From the NCBI RefSeq assembly GCF_018917865.1, contig NZ_JAHLPM010000015.1, positions 1-64,000 on the forward strand: 64,000 bases of DNA, written 5' to 3'. Origin of the DNA: Tissierella simiarum. GTDB taxonomy: Bacteria > Bacillota > Clostridia > Tissierellales > Tissierellaceae. This document shows positions 36,413 through 45,406 of the stretch, one piece after another (position 1 is the first letter of the stretch; the number at the start of each line of letters is the position of its first letter). The position numbers were made by a program, and so were the translations under genes. Under the pieces are notes generated by a model, which did no database searches, had not been told where the DNA came from, and was given only the letters and a program-made list of their open reading frames with translations.

Positions 36413-37624
36413 TTAAAAATAGTCTGAAAAATATGGGGTTTGCTGTTCAATGGCGTCCTCTAACATATCTATAATTTCTGCATTACATGAAATCCGACCA
36501 ATTTTATGAAGATAATCCGGTCTTTTATAACCAAGCAGCATTGTTGTCAGCGTTTGAATGTTTATTCTTGAACTACTTCGTTCCTCAGCACGAATCACCT
36601 CTCCCTTTCCTTCAGGATGAATGCGAAGGGTAAATGTACCCTGATTCCATGATAGAAGGGGATCATCAAGTGTAAATGTCCATACACGTTCTTTATCATC
36701 AGGTTTAAAAGGATATTGAGAAATAAACTGTTTCAGATCGACAATACGTGCCATGAAATATGGTGCAATTGTTTCCTTGATATCAGCATCTTCTAGTAAA
36801 AATGCCAATGGCTCATCCATATAGATATTACCTACCACTTTTGAAATCATAGAAAAATGTGCATTGATAAAATTCCATAATCCACTCCTTGCTTCTTCAT
36901 TAATAAATATCATATCTTTTATATGAAAGACTTCATCTGCTATCCAGTAAAGAACATATCCGTCTGGTTGTCGGTTTTCATTATAGTAAATTGCAGCAGT
37001 TAAATCGTCAGAATCCCATAGCCAGTATTCATTCCAAGCCAAATCGTTGCGTAGCATTGCTCCATGGGTTTGATAAGCAAAGCGCTCGTAAGCTGTTTTC
37101 AAATCATCACTACTGATGTCAACACGTTCAATATCTCCAGGAACTTGTTTGTTTTTGGGAAGCTGATAATCATTTACCTCAAATTTTATTTTATCTGAAA
37201 TAATTTCCCATCCTTTTCTTCGATAGTATGGAATGGAATACGGATAAAGATAGGAAATTGACTGTTTTCTAGCTCGCATGTTTTCCAGTGCCTGGCATAG
37301 TAATTTGTGCATCAATCCTTGATTTGAATACTCTGGGAAAGTACCTACCCCAGTAAGTCCGCCCATTTCATATGTTTTGTTAAATATTCTTACTTGAAAT
37401 GGGTAAACAGCCACTTGAGACACCAATTTTTCTCCATCAAACCAGCCCAAAACATCTGCCTGTTCTAGAACAGGGGATTTAGCACGGACTATGTCTTGTT
37501 CTTCCCATCCAACTTTGTGTAAGTCGTTATCGGTTACTTGAAACACATACCGTAACAATTGATTATATTGTTCTATATGTTTCACGCCAACTTTTCTCAT
37601 TTTTAGCTGTTTTTTTCGGCTCAT
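36413..37624 (-). CDS. Eis-like GNAT N-acetyltransferase
   Basis: 403 residues, AAGGAGG before the ATG. The N-terminal GNAT domain has ADVLGWFDGEKLVSQVAVYP, GGLTGVGTFPEYSNQGLMHK (acetyl-CoA loop) and YLYPYSIPYYRRKGWE. The second GNAT-like and C-terminal SCP2-like domains follow, giving the ~400-residue Eis architecture. Eis enzymes acetylate amines, including several positions of aminoglycosides. In Firmicutes the natural substrate is mostly unknown. No operon partners. Confidence 0.88.
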   Translation of the reverse strand: MSRKKQLKMRKVGVKHIEQYNQLLRYVFQVTDNDLHKVGWEEQDIVRAKSPVLEQADVLGWFDGEKLVSQVAVYPFQVRIFNKTYEMGGLTGVGTFPEYSNQGLMHKLLCQALENMRARKQSISYLYPYSIPYYRRKGWEIISDKIKFEVNDYQLPKNKQVPGDIERVDISSDDLKTAYERFAYQTHGAMLRNDLAWNEYWLWDSDDLTAAIYYNENRQPDGYVLYWIADEVFHIKDMIFINEEARSGLWNFINAHFSMISKVVGNIYMDEPLAFLLEDADIKETIAPYFMARIVDLKQFISQYPFKPDDKERVWTFTLDDPLLSWNQGTFTLRIHPEGKGEVIRAEERSSSRINIQTLTTMLLGYKRPDYLHKIGRISCNAEIIDMLEDAIEQQTPYFSDYF

Positions 37625-37832
37625 GGTTTTCCTCCTTTATAAAATTGCAAAATAATCAATAATGTTATCCTTACCTTAAAGACAAAAAAATATCCATGTG
37701 GTACACTCCTGTAAATAAATTAGCTGGTATAGAGTTTTCAATAAACTCTCTTTTTATCAATAAGATGACATTAAAAAGAATACATTATTGAACTTCAGCT
37801 TCTATTATAAGAATTAAATAGTTGAAATTGTA

Positions 37833-38095
37833 TTGACAATATAGGAAATATATGTAATAATATCTGAAAGTGAGTATGCTTAAGCATTGATGTGTGAGCA
37901 GCATAGGGGCTACATAGAAGTCCTACACGAATGATCATAATCCTTCGGAGTCACTCTTACAGTGATTCTGGGGGATTTTTTTATAACGAATAGGAAAGGT
38001 TCTACTTTTTTCTTTTTTCAATGTAAGAACTTGTTCTGACCTAAATGAGTTTCAAGAAAAGCTACCTTGAAACGTTTCTTTAGAGGCTTTTTTTA
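37833..38095 (+). promoter_or_regulatory. Promoter and long attenuator-like leader of the second GNAT gene
   Basis: TTGACA (37833-37838) with TAATAA at 37855 or TAATAT at 37858 gives a start near 37870. The ~245-base leader contains a small ORF (37890-37934), a terminator-like hairpin with seven Ts (37939-37984), and a second region where GTTTCAAG/CTTGAAAC (38049-38073) competes with AAAAGC...GGCTTTT followed by seven Ts. Two terminators before the coding start imply conditional readthrough. It matches no riboswitch class I know. The 200 bases before the promoter hold nothing recognisable. Confidence 0.55.
37890..37934 (+). CDS. Candidate 14-residue leader peptide
   Basis: ATG-to-TGA frame encoding MCEQHRGYIEVLHE inside the GNAT leader, ending five bases before the first terminator hairpin. 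This spacing suits ribosome-stalling attenuation as in cat or erm leaders. The ribosome-binding site is poor (GTGAG is 15 bases upstream), so this is only a candidate. Confidence 0.28.
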   Translation: MCEQHRGYIEVLHE

Positions 38096-38116
38096 TATCT
38101 ATGGAGGTGGACTATA

Positions 38117-38626
38117 ATGTTGGATTTTACAATTAGACCAATCAAAACTGAAGATGCACCATACATTAATGAAATGAGAAGAATGGATGGTGTAAGGGAA
38201 AATACTTTAGGAATTATTAGTGAACGACTTACAAAGTCAGAGGATTTTATTAAAGGATTATCAGAAAATGCACACATGCTTGTTGCTGAAGTTGAAGAAG
38301 ATGGTATGAAAAAAGTAGTAGGTATAATAGGTTTACATGTTAGTAAGAATCCAAGATTAAGACATTCTGCGGATATTGGTATTATGGTCAATACCGATTA
38401 TCAGGGGAAAGGTATTGGAACAGCATTATTTAAAAAAATAATTGATATTGCAGATAATTGGCTTATGCTTGTAAGGCTTGAACTTACAGTCTTTGTTGAT
38501 AACGATAAAGCTATAAAATTATATCAGTCTTTAGGGTTTCAAATAGAAGGAACAAAGAAGTATGCTGCCATTAGAAATGGAGTGTACACAGACGAATATT
38601 TAATGGCAAGATACAATTTAAAGTAG
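38117..38626 (+). CDS. GNAT-family N-acetyltransferase
   Basis: 169 residues, GGAGGTGG before the ATG. Opens FTIRPIKTEDAPYINEMRRM; acetyl-CoA motif ADIGIMVNTDYQGKGIGTAL; then LVRLELTVFVDNDKAIKLYQ and SLGFQIEGTKKYAAIRNGVY, typical of the PhnO/Pat-like Acetyltransf_1 group. Transfers acetyl to a small amine; substrate unknown. The regulated leader (37833-38095) argues for an inducible, possibly drug- or toxin-related function. Confidence 0.88.
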   Translation: MLDFTIRPIKTEDAPYINEMRRMDGVRENTLGIISERLTKSEDFIKGLSENAHMLVAEVEEDGMKKVVGIIGLHVSKNPRLRHSADIGIMVNTDYQGKGIGTALFKKIIDIADNWLMLVRLELTVFVDNDKAIKLYQSLGFQIEGTKKYAAIRNGVYTDEYLMARYNLK

Positions 38627-38928
38627 ATAAGTTAATAGAAGTAGCTCCATAAAATATGAATGAAAAGTAGTCATTATTTCACTATTAAATTAAAAACTAA
38701 CAATAATAATTGATTAGCATAAAAAGTAAACTGATAGATTGTACAGCATAATATAATATTACTAAGGATTATCAAAAATTTTATGCTGATTTTGCTACTT
38801 TAAAAGTAAAATAAAGAAAACAAAGGCTATAGTTATAACATGTTTCTAAAATGTATATTTTAAAAATTTCTGCTAAAACTTATTAATATAAATAGTCTTA
38901 TATTAATTTTAGGGGAGGTAATTTAGAA
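38627..38928. other. Intergenic stretch without recognised gene
   Basis: About 300 AT-rich bases between the GNAT and hsp20 genes. I looked for CIRCE, CtsR boxes and ORFs and saw none; the hsp20 promoter must lie near the right end. Confidence 0.5.
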
Positions 38929-39369
38929 ATGTTTGATATGATACCTTTTAGAAAAAATAATTTAAGTAAGAGAGATGACTTTTTTTCACCGTTTTTAAAA
39001 AATTTCTTTGATGATGATTTCTTTTCAGTAATGAGCCATATGCAGGGAAATTTTAAGGTTGACTTAAAAGAAACAGATGAAAACTATTTAGTAGAAGCTG
39101 ATCTACCTGGAATTAAAAAGGAAGCTATAGATATAGATTTTCATGATAATTATTTAGTGATTAGTGCAAAACGAGATGAATCTATGGAAGATAAAAAGGA
39201 GAATTATGTTAGACGTGAAAGACATTATGGTGAGTTTAAACGAAGTTTTTACGTAGATAATGTAGATGAAGATAAGATACAAGCTTCCTTTAATGATGGT
39301 GTTTTGAAAGTTGTCCTTCCAAAATTGACAAAAGGTAATGATAAAAAGAGAAAAATTGATATTAACTAG
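38929..39369 (+). CDS. Hsp20/alpha-crystallin small heat-shock protein
   Basis: 146 residues, GGGAGG before the ATG. The alpha-crystallin domain runs from about residue 40 to 140: FKVDLKETDENYLVEADLPG, YVRRERHYGEFKRSFYVDNV and FNDGVLKVVLPKL (the GVL motif of beta-9), with a short C-terminal basic tail. ATP-independent holdase that keeps unfolded proteins soluble under stress. Monocistronic, with a strong terminator. Confidence 0.93.
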   Translation: MFDMIPFRKNNLSKRDDFFSPFLKNFFDDDFFSVMSHMQGNFKVDLKETDENYLVEADLPGIKKEAIDIDFHDNYLVISAKRDESMEDKKENYVRRERHYGEFKRSFYVDNVDEDKIQASFNDGVLKVVLPKLTKGNDKKRKIDIN

Positions 39370-39373
39370 TTCT

Positions 39374-39402
39374 AAGTGCAGCTTTTAAAGCTGCACTTTT
39401 TA
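39374..39402 (+). terminator. Intrinsic terminator of hsp20
   Basis: 12-bp perfect stem (39374-39398) with T-run. A second, weaker hairpin (TTTCCTTA/TAAGGAAA, about 39420-39455, followed by TTTTTT) lies just behind. Nothing else is recognised to 39640. Confidence 0.85.
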
Positions 39403-39652
39403 TATAAAAACATGATTTAAGTTTCCTTAGACTTTTAGTTTAAGGAAATTTTTTATAGAAAATTGTTGATATAATATAAAAAAATATGATAGAAAATATT
39501 GATATATTTAACTATTTTATACCGTACAGTTTAAAATAGTTTTTTAAAAGAGTGATTTTAGAGTCCTCTTTTTTATATAGAGAATTTATATGAGAATAAG
39601 TTAATTTATAGGGGTATATAATTAATAAAAAATCAAATGTTATGGAGGCGTT

Positions 39653-40483
39653 ATGAAAAATATTGTATCTCAAGAATGGTTAATAAATAATATGTCAAAT
39701 GAAAACTTAATTATTTTAGATGTTAGAGCAGAATTAGACGATTCTGATTATGGTTTTAGGGAATACAAAAAAGGTCATATAAAGGGAGCCCAATTTGTTT
39801 CTCTTGAAGAGATTATGACCGGTGATTTGGGAGTTCACGGTGGTAGACATCCCTTGCCTGATATGAAGGAATTTATAAAGAATATGAAAAAACTAGGTAT
39901 AAACGATGATTCCACAATAGTTATATACGATAATGGTGATTTAGCAATGGCTGGAAGGCTGTGGTGGCTATTGAAATACTCAGGAAAAGATAAAGTTTAT
40001 ATTTTAGCAGGTGGTATAAAGAACTGGCTTGATAATAATCTTGATGTGACTACTGAAATACCATATTTTAAAGAATCTGATTCATTAAGTCTAAATATAG
40101 ACCATTCCATGGAAGTAGATATGAATTATGTTAAATCGGCTATTGATTCAAATAATATAGCAATAATTGATTCCAGAGCTTATGAAAGGTATTCTGGAGA
40201 AATTGAACCTATTGACAGGATATCAGGACATATTCCCAGTGCATTAAATTTTCCTTGGATGAATTTAGTAACTGATGGTAAAATAATGGATATAGAAGAC
40301 ATTGTAAACTATTTTGAACCTTTGAAAAATTATGAAGAGATAATTGTTCATTGTGGTTCAGGTATTACAGGAACAGTTAATCTTTTATTTATGGAAGAGG
40401 TTGGACTAAAACCAAAGTTTTACGTTGGAGGATACAGTGACTGGGTTAGTTATGAGGATAATATTGTAATACAAGAGAAATAG
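39653..40483 (+). CDS. Two-domain rhodanese sulfurtransferase (TST/SseA type)
   Basis: 276 residues, GGAGGCG before the ATG. Two rhodanese domains: first (LIILDVRAELDDSDYGFREY to WWLLKYSGKDKVYILAGGIK) inactive, second (IAIIDSRAYERYSGEIEPID, with SGHIPSALNFPWMNL) carrying the catalytic Cys in IVHCGSGITGTVNLL, followed by YVGGYSDWVSY. Thiosulfate or 3-mercaptopyruvate sulfurtransferase, moving sulfane sulfur to a thiophilic acceptor. The CGSGIT loop is close to the CGSGVTA of 3-mercaptopyruvate enzymes. Monocistronic. Confidence 0.92.
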   Translation: MKNIVSQEWLINNMSNENLIILDVRAELDDSDYGFREYKKGHIKGAQFVSLEEIMTGDLGVHGGRHPLPDMKEFIKNMKKLGINDDSTIVIYDNGDLAMAGRLWWLLKYSGKDKVYILAGGIKNWLDNNLDVTTEIPYFKESDSLSLNIDHSMEVDMNYVKSAIDSNNIAIIDSRAYERYSGEIEPIDRISGHIPSALNFPWMNLVTDGKIMDIEDIVNYFEPLKNYEEIIVHCGSGITGTVNLLFMEEVGLKPKFYVGGYSDWVSYEDNIVIQEK

Positions 40484-40566
40484 AAGATGATTTAAAAGTT
40501 TGATTAGCAAAGATACCTTTCATATCATTATATGCAATAACATTATCATAAGTTAAAATAAAATTA

Positions 40567-40595
40567 TTGACTTTATAAGCGAATTGTATTATAAT
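40567..40595 (+). promoter_or_regulatory. SigA-type promoter of the T-box transcript
   Basis: TTGACT (40567-40572), a 17-base spacer and TATAAT (40590-40595), just ahead of the T-box leader. Confidence 0.82.
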
Positions 40596-40609
40596 TCAGA
40601 AAAATAAGA

Positions 40610-40892
40610 ATAAATTCTATGCGTAGAAGTAGTAGTTAAATGAGTGTAGTTTTAGCGAGTCGGAGTTGGTGAAAGTCCGATACTAGACTGTTAATGAATG
40701 GATCTACAAGAAACTTAGTGAAGTGAATTAATTCAAAATAGCTAACGTCGGGGGTTTCCCGTTATAGAAATAGGATATAGGGTTATATACTTTGTATCTT
40801 TAGGAGAGATTATCTAATTGATAGTCTAATAAAGGTGGTACCACGGAAATATGTCTTTCGTCCTTTTTATGAGGAGCGAAAGACTTTTTTAT
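40610..40892 (+). ncRNA. T-box riboswitch, tryptophan specifier likely
   Basis: The conserved T-box sequence AAAGGTGGTACCACGG is at 40831-40846. Stem I apical part (GCGAGTCGGAGTTGGTGAAA) begins near 40657, and the terminator (40853-40884 stem, then six Ts) follows. In the specifier region GAATGGATC the codon TGG at 40699-40701 would pair with tRNA-Trp. The gene behind is a TrpP-like transporter, which agrees. Uncharged tRNA-Trp stabilises the antiterminator and turns the gene on. Confidence 0.9.
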
Positions 40893-41017
40893 ATGGTTTA
40901 TTAATAGTATTTTTAGTACTATTTAAAATAATTGGAAGGGTGGTGAATAGTATGTTGTGAACAGAAGAAAGTGACTGGAAATACAAAATAATAAAACAGA
41001 AAAAGGAGAGAATTATT

Positions 41018-41533
41018 ATGAAATTAAGAAATAATATATTCACAGCATTACTATTAGCCATTGGATTTATTTTACACCAAATTACACCTGGGATATTAGG
41101 TGGAATGAAGTTCGATTTTTTATTATCCTTTATATTTATATCTCTTTTAATAAATGATACATTCAAAAATGCCATGCTGACAGCATTACTAGGAGGTTTA
41201 CTTTCCGCTTTAACTACTACTTTTCCAGGGGGGCAGATACCAAATATAATTGATAAATTATTTACATGTATAACCTTATTTGCGGTAATTAAATATATCC
41301 GATGCTTTAATTTAAATTTCTTTATAGTAGCATTAATAGGTGGATTAGGAACTTTGCTTAGTGGAACAATTTTTTTACTTTCTGCTGTTTTTATTACTGG
41401 TACACCTATACCGGTAAAGACATTAATTATAACTGTGGTTATTCCTACTTCTTTAATAAATGGAATAGGAGCTGTTTTTATCTATGGAGCGATAAAGAAA
41501 GCATTAAAGATATCTGGGATTATTATAGATTAA
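41018..41533 (+). CDS. trpP: TrpP-family tryptophan transporter
   Basis: 171 residues, about five membrane helices, AAAGGAG before the ATG. The TrpP pattern is visible: LLLAIGFILHQITPGILGGM then KFDFLLSFIFI, and ALTTTFPGGQIPNIIDKLFT. It resembles an ECF-type substrate-specific component and imports tryptophan. Control by a T-box with a TGG specifier supports the substrate. In Bacillus the orthologue is controlled by TRAP instead. Confidence 0.87.
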   Translation: MKLRNNIFTALLLAIGFILHQITPGILGGMKFDFLLSFIFISLLINDTFKNAMLTALLGGLLSALTTTFPGGQIPNIIDKLFTCITLFAVIKYIRCFNLNFFIVALIGGLGTLLSGTIFLLSAVFITGTPIPVKTLIITVVIPTSLINGIGAVFIYGAIKKALKISGIIID

Positions 41534-41555
41534 ATTTGATTATAGTAAGAGAAGT

Positions 41556-41598
41556 AAATTATAGGAGCAGCATTTAGCTGCTCCTATAATTTATTTTA
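41556..41598 (+). terminator. Intrinsic terminator of trpP
   Basis: 16-bp perfect stem with 5-base loop (41556-41592), T-rich tail. Confidence 0.85.
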
Positions 41599-41718
41599 TT
41601 ATCTTTGAATTGTATATCTATAGTATATACTTTATCATAATTTAGAGTTGATAAAATATATATTAGGTCTATGATATAATTAATGGTAAATGATTAACTA
41701 AAATTATAGAGGTGATCT

Positions 41719-44700
41719 ATGTTTAACATAAATGATAACATGCTATTAGATAGAGCAGCAAACTATGCTTCCTTTGTTAATGGAAAAAAATATTATAAAG
41801 AAGGAAGAGTATATGAGTTGAGATCTAATGAAAAACGTGAATATTTTCAGGGGACAGTTAGGGGAAGTTTAGATTACCAAGTTTCTGTAAAATTTGACCA
41901 TACAGGTGAGCTAATGACTTCACATTGTACATGTCCTGCCTATAATCAGTATAAAGGATATTGTAAACATATAATTGCCCTTCTTATATGTATAATGAAG
42001 TTGGATTTATCAAAGGATACGAGGGAGAAAGATGAAGGAAGTGTAAGAAATATAATAAGCTTTTATAGACATAGAAATGAAATTGAGAAAACACCAATAA
42101 ATATAGAATACAACTATGAATTTAGTCTAAATTCATATGATGGAATAGAAAGGGCCTCCTATTTAAATTTAAGAATAGGAGAAGATAAATTATATGTAGT
42201 AAAAAGTATGAAAAACTTTTTTGAAAAACTAGAATATGGAGAAGAAATAGAACTCGGAAAAAATTTTACTTTTTCACCTTATAAACATACATTTAGAAAT
42301 GAAGATAAAAAAGTCATAAATTTTTTAAGCCTCTTATATGAAAATTACAAAGAAAATTATTCAGGATACAACAATCAAAGTATCTTTAGAAATAGGAGAA
42401 TGTTACTTACACCTACTGCATTAAAAAGATTTTTTAACCTTATGGAAGGAAGAAATTTCAATACTTATATTATGAATGAGAAATATGAAAATACGACTAT
42501 AATAGAAAAAAGTTTACCTTTAAATATGGAAGTTACAGGAGGAAAAACTGGGCTAATAATTAAGATGGGTTGTGATGAAGATGTAGTACCCCTTACTTCT
42601 GACGGAAAGTATTTTTTTAGTAGTAATAAAATATATAAACTTCCAGAAGACCAAAGAAATAATATAATCCCTCTTTATAATGAAATAATCTTTAAAAGAA
42701 ATGGAACTTTAAAAATAACTGACAATTATAAAGAAACTTTTATCTCTGAAGTTTTACCTAATGTAAAAAATTCGTTAAATTTAAGTATCGATAAAAAGAT
42801 AGAAGAAGCTATATACAATCCAGAATTTGAATGTGAAATTTATTTAGATAAACAAGAGGATATAATTGAAGGTAAAATTAAATTTATATATGGGAATATA
42901 GTTATAAATCCCTTTAGTTCTAAGGAAATTGAATATAAGGACAAAAAAACAATATTATTGAGAGATGTTGAAAAGGAAAGATATATTCTTGAATTATTAG
43001 AAGAAAGCGAGTTCAAAGTTTTAGACGGTATAATATATATGGATAGAGAAGAAAAAATATTTGATTTTGTATATAATATTATTCCTAAACTTCAAGAATA
43101 TTGTAAAATATATTATTCAGACAGCCTAAAGAACCTTAATATTAGAGATTCATCATATTTCACAGGAGGTATTAGTCTGACTAATGATTGGGATATGTTA
43201 GAATTTGATTTTGAAATAGAAGGAATCGATATTTCAGAATTAGATGAAATATTTAAATCTTTAAAAGAAAAGAAAAAATATTATAGATTAAAAGATGGTT
43301 CTTTTTTAGCTCTTGATAATAGAGAATTAGAACATATGGGAAATATAGTAGAATATCTTGGTATAAGTAAAAAAGATTTTGAAAAAGAGGCTATATTAGT
43401 TCCAAAATTTAGAGCAATATATCTAGATAAATACTTGAAAGAAAATAACTTAGATTTTGTTAAGAAAAATATAAATTTTAAAAAACTTGTTCAAGATATA
43501 AATGAACCAGAAGAAATTCAATATGAAATACCAAAAGAATTACAAAATGTTCTAAGAGACTATCAAAAATTTGGGTTTAAATGGCTTAAAACTCTATCTC
43601 AATATGGATTTGGAGGAATATTAGCTGATGATATGGGTTTGGGAAAGACTCTTCAAATTATTACATTTCTATTATCGGAGAAAAATGAAAAAGGACAAAG
43701 CCCTTCTATTGTAATAGTACCAACATCTTTAGTATATAATTGGGAGGCGGAAGTCCATAAATTTGCTCCTAGCCTTAAAATGTTAATTGTTACAGGGAGT
43801 AAGGCAGAGAGAAGTGAACTGATTAATGAGGTAGAAAATTATGATATAGTAATAACTTCTTATCCTCTTATTAGAAAGGATATAGAACTTTATAAAGATT
43901 TAAGCTTTAGATATTGTATATTAGATGAAGCACAGCACATAAAAAATTATAAATCTTTAAGTTCAAAATCTGTTAAGAAGATAAAGGCTGGTAATTACTT
44001 TGCTTTAACGGGTACACCTATGGAAAACTCATTAATAGAATTATGGTCTATATTTGATTTTTTAATGCCTGGATATTTACTATCTAATGGAAAATTTATA
44101 GAAAGATATGAAAAGCCTATTTTTAGAGAACGAGATAATAAAGTCCTTAAAGATTTAAACAACCATATAAAACCTTTTATTCTGAGAAGGCTTAAAAAAG
44201 ATGTATTAAAAGAACTTCCAGAGAAGATAGAACAAAAAGTTTTAGTAGAAATGACCATGGAACAAAAGAAGTTGTATCTTGCATATCTAAAAGCAATTAA
44301 AGGAGAAATAGAAGAAGAAATAACTCATAACGGTTTTGGAAGAAGTCATATAAAAATTTTGTCAGGACTTACAAGACTTAGGCAAATATGTTGTCATCCT
44401 GAAACCTTTATTACTGATTATGAAGGAGAAAGTGGGAAGTTAAACTTCCTTGAAGAAGTGTTGGTAGATGCTATTGAAGGTGGTCATAGAATACTTGTAT
44501 TTTCTCAGTTCACTAGTATGTTAAATATTATAAAAGGAATGTTAGAAGATAAAGATATAGAATATATGTACCTTGATGGTTCCACAGATATAAAGCAAAG
44601 AGGAAATTTAGTAAGAGATTTTAATGAAGGAATAGGAAGTGTATTTTTAATTTCTTTAAAAGCAGGAGGAACAGGATTAAACTTAACTGGTGCAGATATG

Positions 44701-44955
44701 GTAATACACTGTGATCCTTGGTGGAATCCAGCAGTAGAAGAACAAGCAACGGATAGAGCTTATAGAATAGGACAGAAGAATACAGTACAGGTTATGAAAC
44801 TTATAACTAAGGGAACTATTGAAGAAAAAATCTTTAATCTTCAAGAGAGAAAGAAAGAAATGATAGATAAGGTCATAACAGAAGGAGAAACTCTTGTATC
44901 TAAATTAAGTGAAGAAGAAATACGGTTTTTGTTTGATTTGAAACCTAATGATTAG
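41719..44955 (+). CDS. SWIM-zinc-finger SNF2-family helicase
   Basis: 1078 residues, GAGGTGATC before the ATG. An N-terminal SWIM zinc finger at about 74-93 (CTCPAYNQYKGYCKHIIAL), a long bacterial SNF2-associated region to about 600, then the RapA/Snf2 motor: LRDYQKFGFKWLKTL, Walker A ADDMGLGKTLQ (~636), DEAQHIKN (motif II, ~736), LTGTPMENSLIELWSIFDFL, and the C-terminal lobe with HCDPWWNPAVEEQATDRAYR then IGQ. An ATP-driven DNA translocase whose partners in bacteria are poorly known. Stands alone, with terminators on both sides. Confidence 0.93.
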   Translation: MFNINDNMLLDRAANYASFVNGKKYYKEGRVYELRSNEKREYFQGTVRGSLDYQVSVKFDHTGELMTSHCTCPAYNQYKGYCKHIIALLICIMKLDLSKDTREKDEGSVRNIISFYRHRNEIEKTPINIEYNYEFSLNSYDGIERASYLNLRIGEDKLYVVKSMKNFFEKLEYGEEIELGKNFTFSPYKHTFRNEDKKVINFLSLLYENYKENYSGYNNQSIFRNRRMLLTPTALKRFFNLMEGRNFNTYIMNEKYENTTIIEKSLPLNMEVTGGKTGLIIKMGCDEDVVPLTSDGKYFFSSNKIYKLPEDQRNNIIPLYNEIIFKRNGTLKITDNYKETFISEVLPNVKNSLNLSIDKKIEEAIYNPEFECEIYLDKQEDIIEGKIKFIYGNIVINPFSSKEIEYKDKKTILLRDVEKERYILELLEESEFKVLDGIIYMDREEKIFDFVYNIIPKLQEYCKIYYSDSLKNLNIRDSSYFTGGISLTNDWDMLEFDFEIEGIDISELDEIFKSLKEKKKYYRLKDGSFLALDNRELEHMGNIVEYLGISKKDFEKEAILVPKFRAIYLDKYLKENNLDFVKKNINFKKLVQDINEPEEIQYEIPKELQNVLRDYQKFGFKWLKTLSQYGFGGILADDMGLGKTLQIITFLLSEKNEKGQSPSIVIVPTSLVYNWEAEVHKFAPSLKMLIVTGSKAERSELINEVENYDIVITSYPLIRKDIELYKDLSFRYCILDEAQHIKNYKSLSSKSVKKIKAGNYFALTGTPMENSLIELWSIFDFLMPGYLLSNGKFIERYEKPIFRERDNKVLKDLNNHIKPFILRRLKKDVLKELPEKIEQKVLVEMTMEQKKLYLAYLKAIKGEIEEEITHNGFGRSHIKILSGLTRLRQICCHPETFITDYEGESGKLNFLEEVLVDAIEGGHRILVFSQFTSMLNIIKGMLEDKDIEYMYLDGSTDIKQRGNLVRDFNEGIGSVFLISLKAGGTGLNLTGADMVIHCDPWWNPAVEEQATDRAYRIGQKNTVQVMKLITKGTIEEKIFNLQERKKEMIDKVITEGETLVSKLSEEEIRFLFDLKPND

Positions 44956-44989
44956 GTGAAATTAAATGATATTATAGAAAAGAATAAAA

Positions 44990-45034
44990 AAGAAGGATAA
45001 GGGAGTAGATTTTTACTCTATTATCCTTCTTTTC
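44990..45034 (+). terminator. Intrinsic terminator
   Basis: Stem AAGAAGGATAA/TTATCCTTCTT with inner AGTAG/CTCT pairs, followed by TTTT. Confidence 0.78.
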
Positions 45035-45163
45035 GTTATGTTCAAACAGAAAATATGTGATAAGATAAACTTGTATTATTAAAGATTAAGCCAAGTTTAG
45101 AAAAGATATAATCCTGTTAAGATAATATTATTTTATATGGAAATTGTACGAGGGGATGATATA

Positions 45164-45316
45164 GTGAAAAAAGTAAAAAAGAAAGCAATAAAGAAAAAAA
45201 GGAAAAATAAAATTATAAAGAAGATAATAAAGAAAATAAGGAAAGAAAAAGGGAACAAAATAGTAGTAAAAAAAATAAAGAAGAAGATTATAAAGAAAAA
45301 TAAAGGAAATAAATAG
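45164..45316 (+). CDS. 50-residue lysine/isoleucine-rich cationic peptide
   Basis: GTG start eight bases after GAGGGG. 50 codons, about half of them Lys/Arg and most of the rest Ile/Val, with one Glu and no Cys. It begins MKKVKKKAIKKKRKNKIIKK. Hydrophobic residues recur every three to four positions (IIKKIIKKIRK), so it should form a strongly amphipathic cationic helix. There is no cleavable signal and no transporter gene beside it. Candidate leaderless bacteriocin-like, membrane-active or nucleic-acid-binding peptide; equally, it could be a fortuitous ORF in A-rich DNA. The opposite-strand frame is a Phe-rich shadow without a ribosome-binding site. Confidence 0.5.
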   Translation: MKKVKKKAIKKKRKNKIIKKIIKKIRKEKGNKIVVKKIKKKIIKKNKGNK

Positions 45317-45406
45317 AAGTTCAATAGGGTAGAAAATATTTACGGCAAAGTTTATACTATATTTAATAGGATTATATATTATTTTTTAAGATAAAAGGAG
45401 AAAAAA

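Noticed and set aside
45133-45324. Minus-strand Phe-rich ORF
   Set aside because: It is the shadow of the A-rich lysine-peptide frame; no ribosome-binding site or start context.
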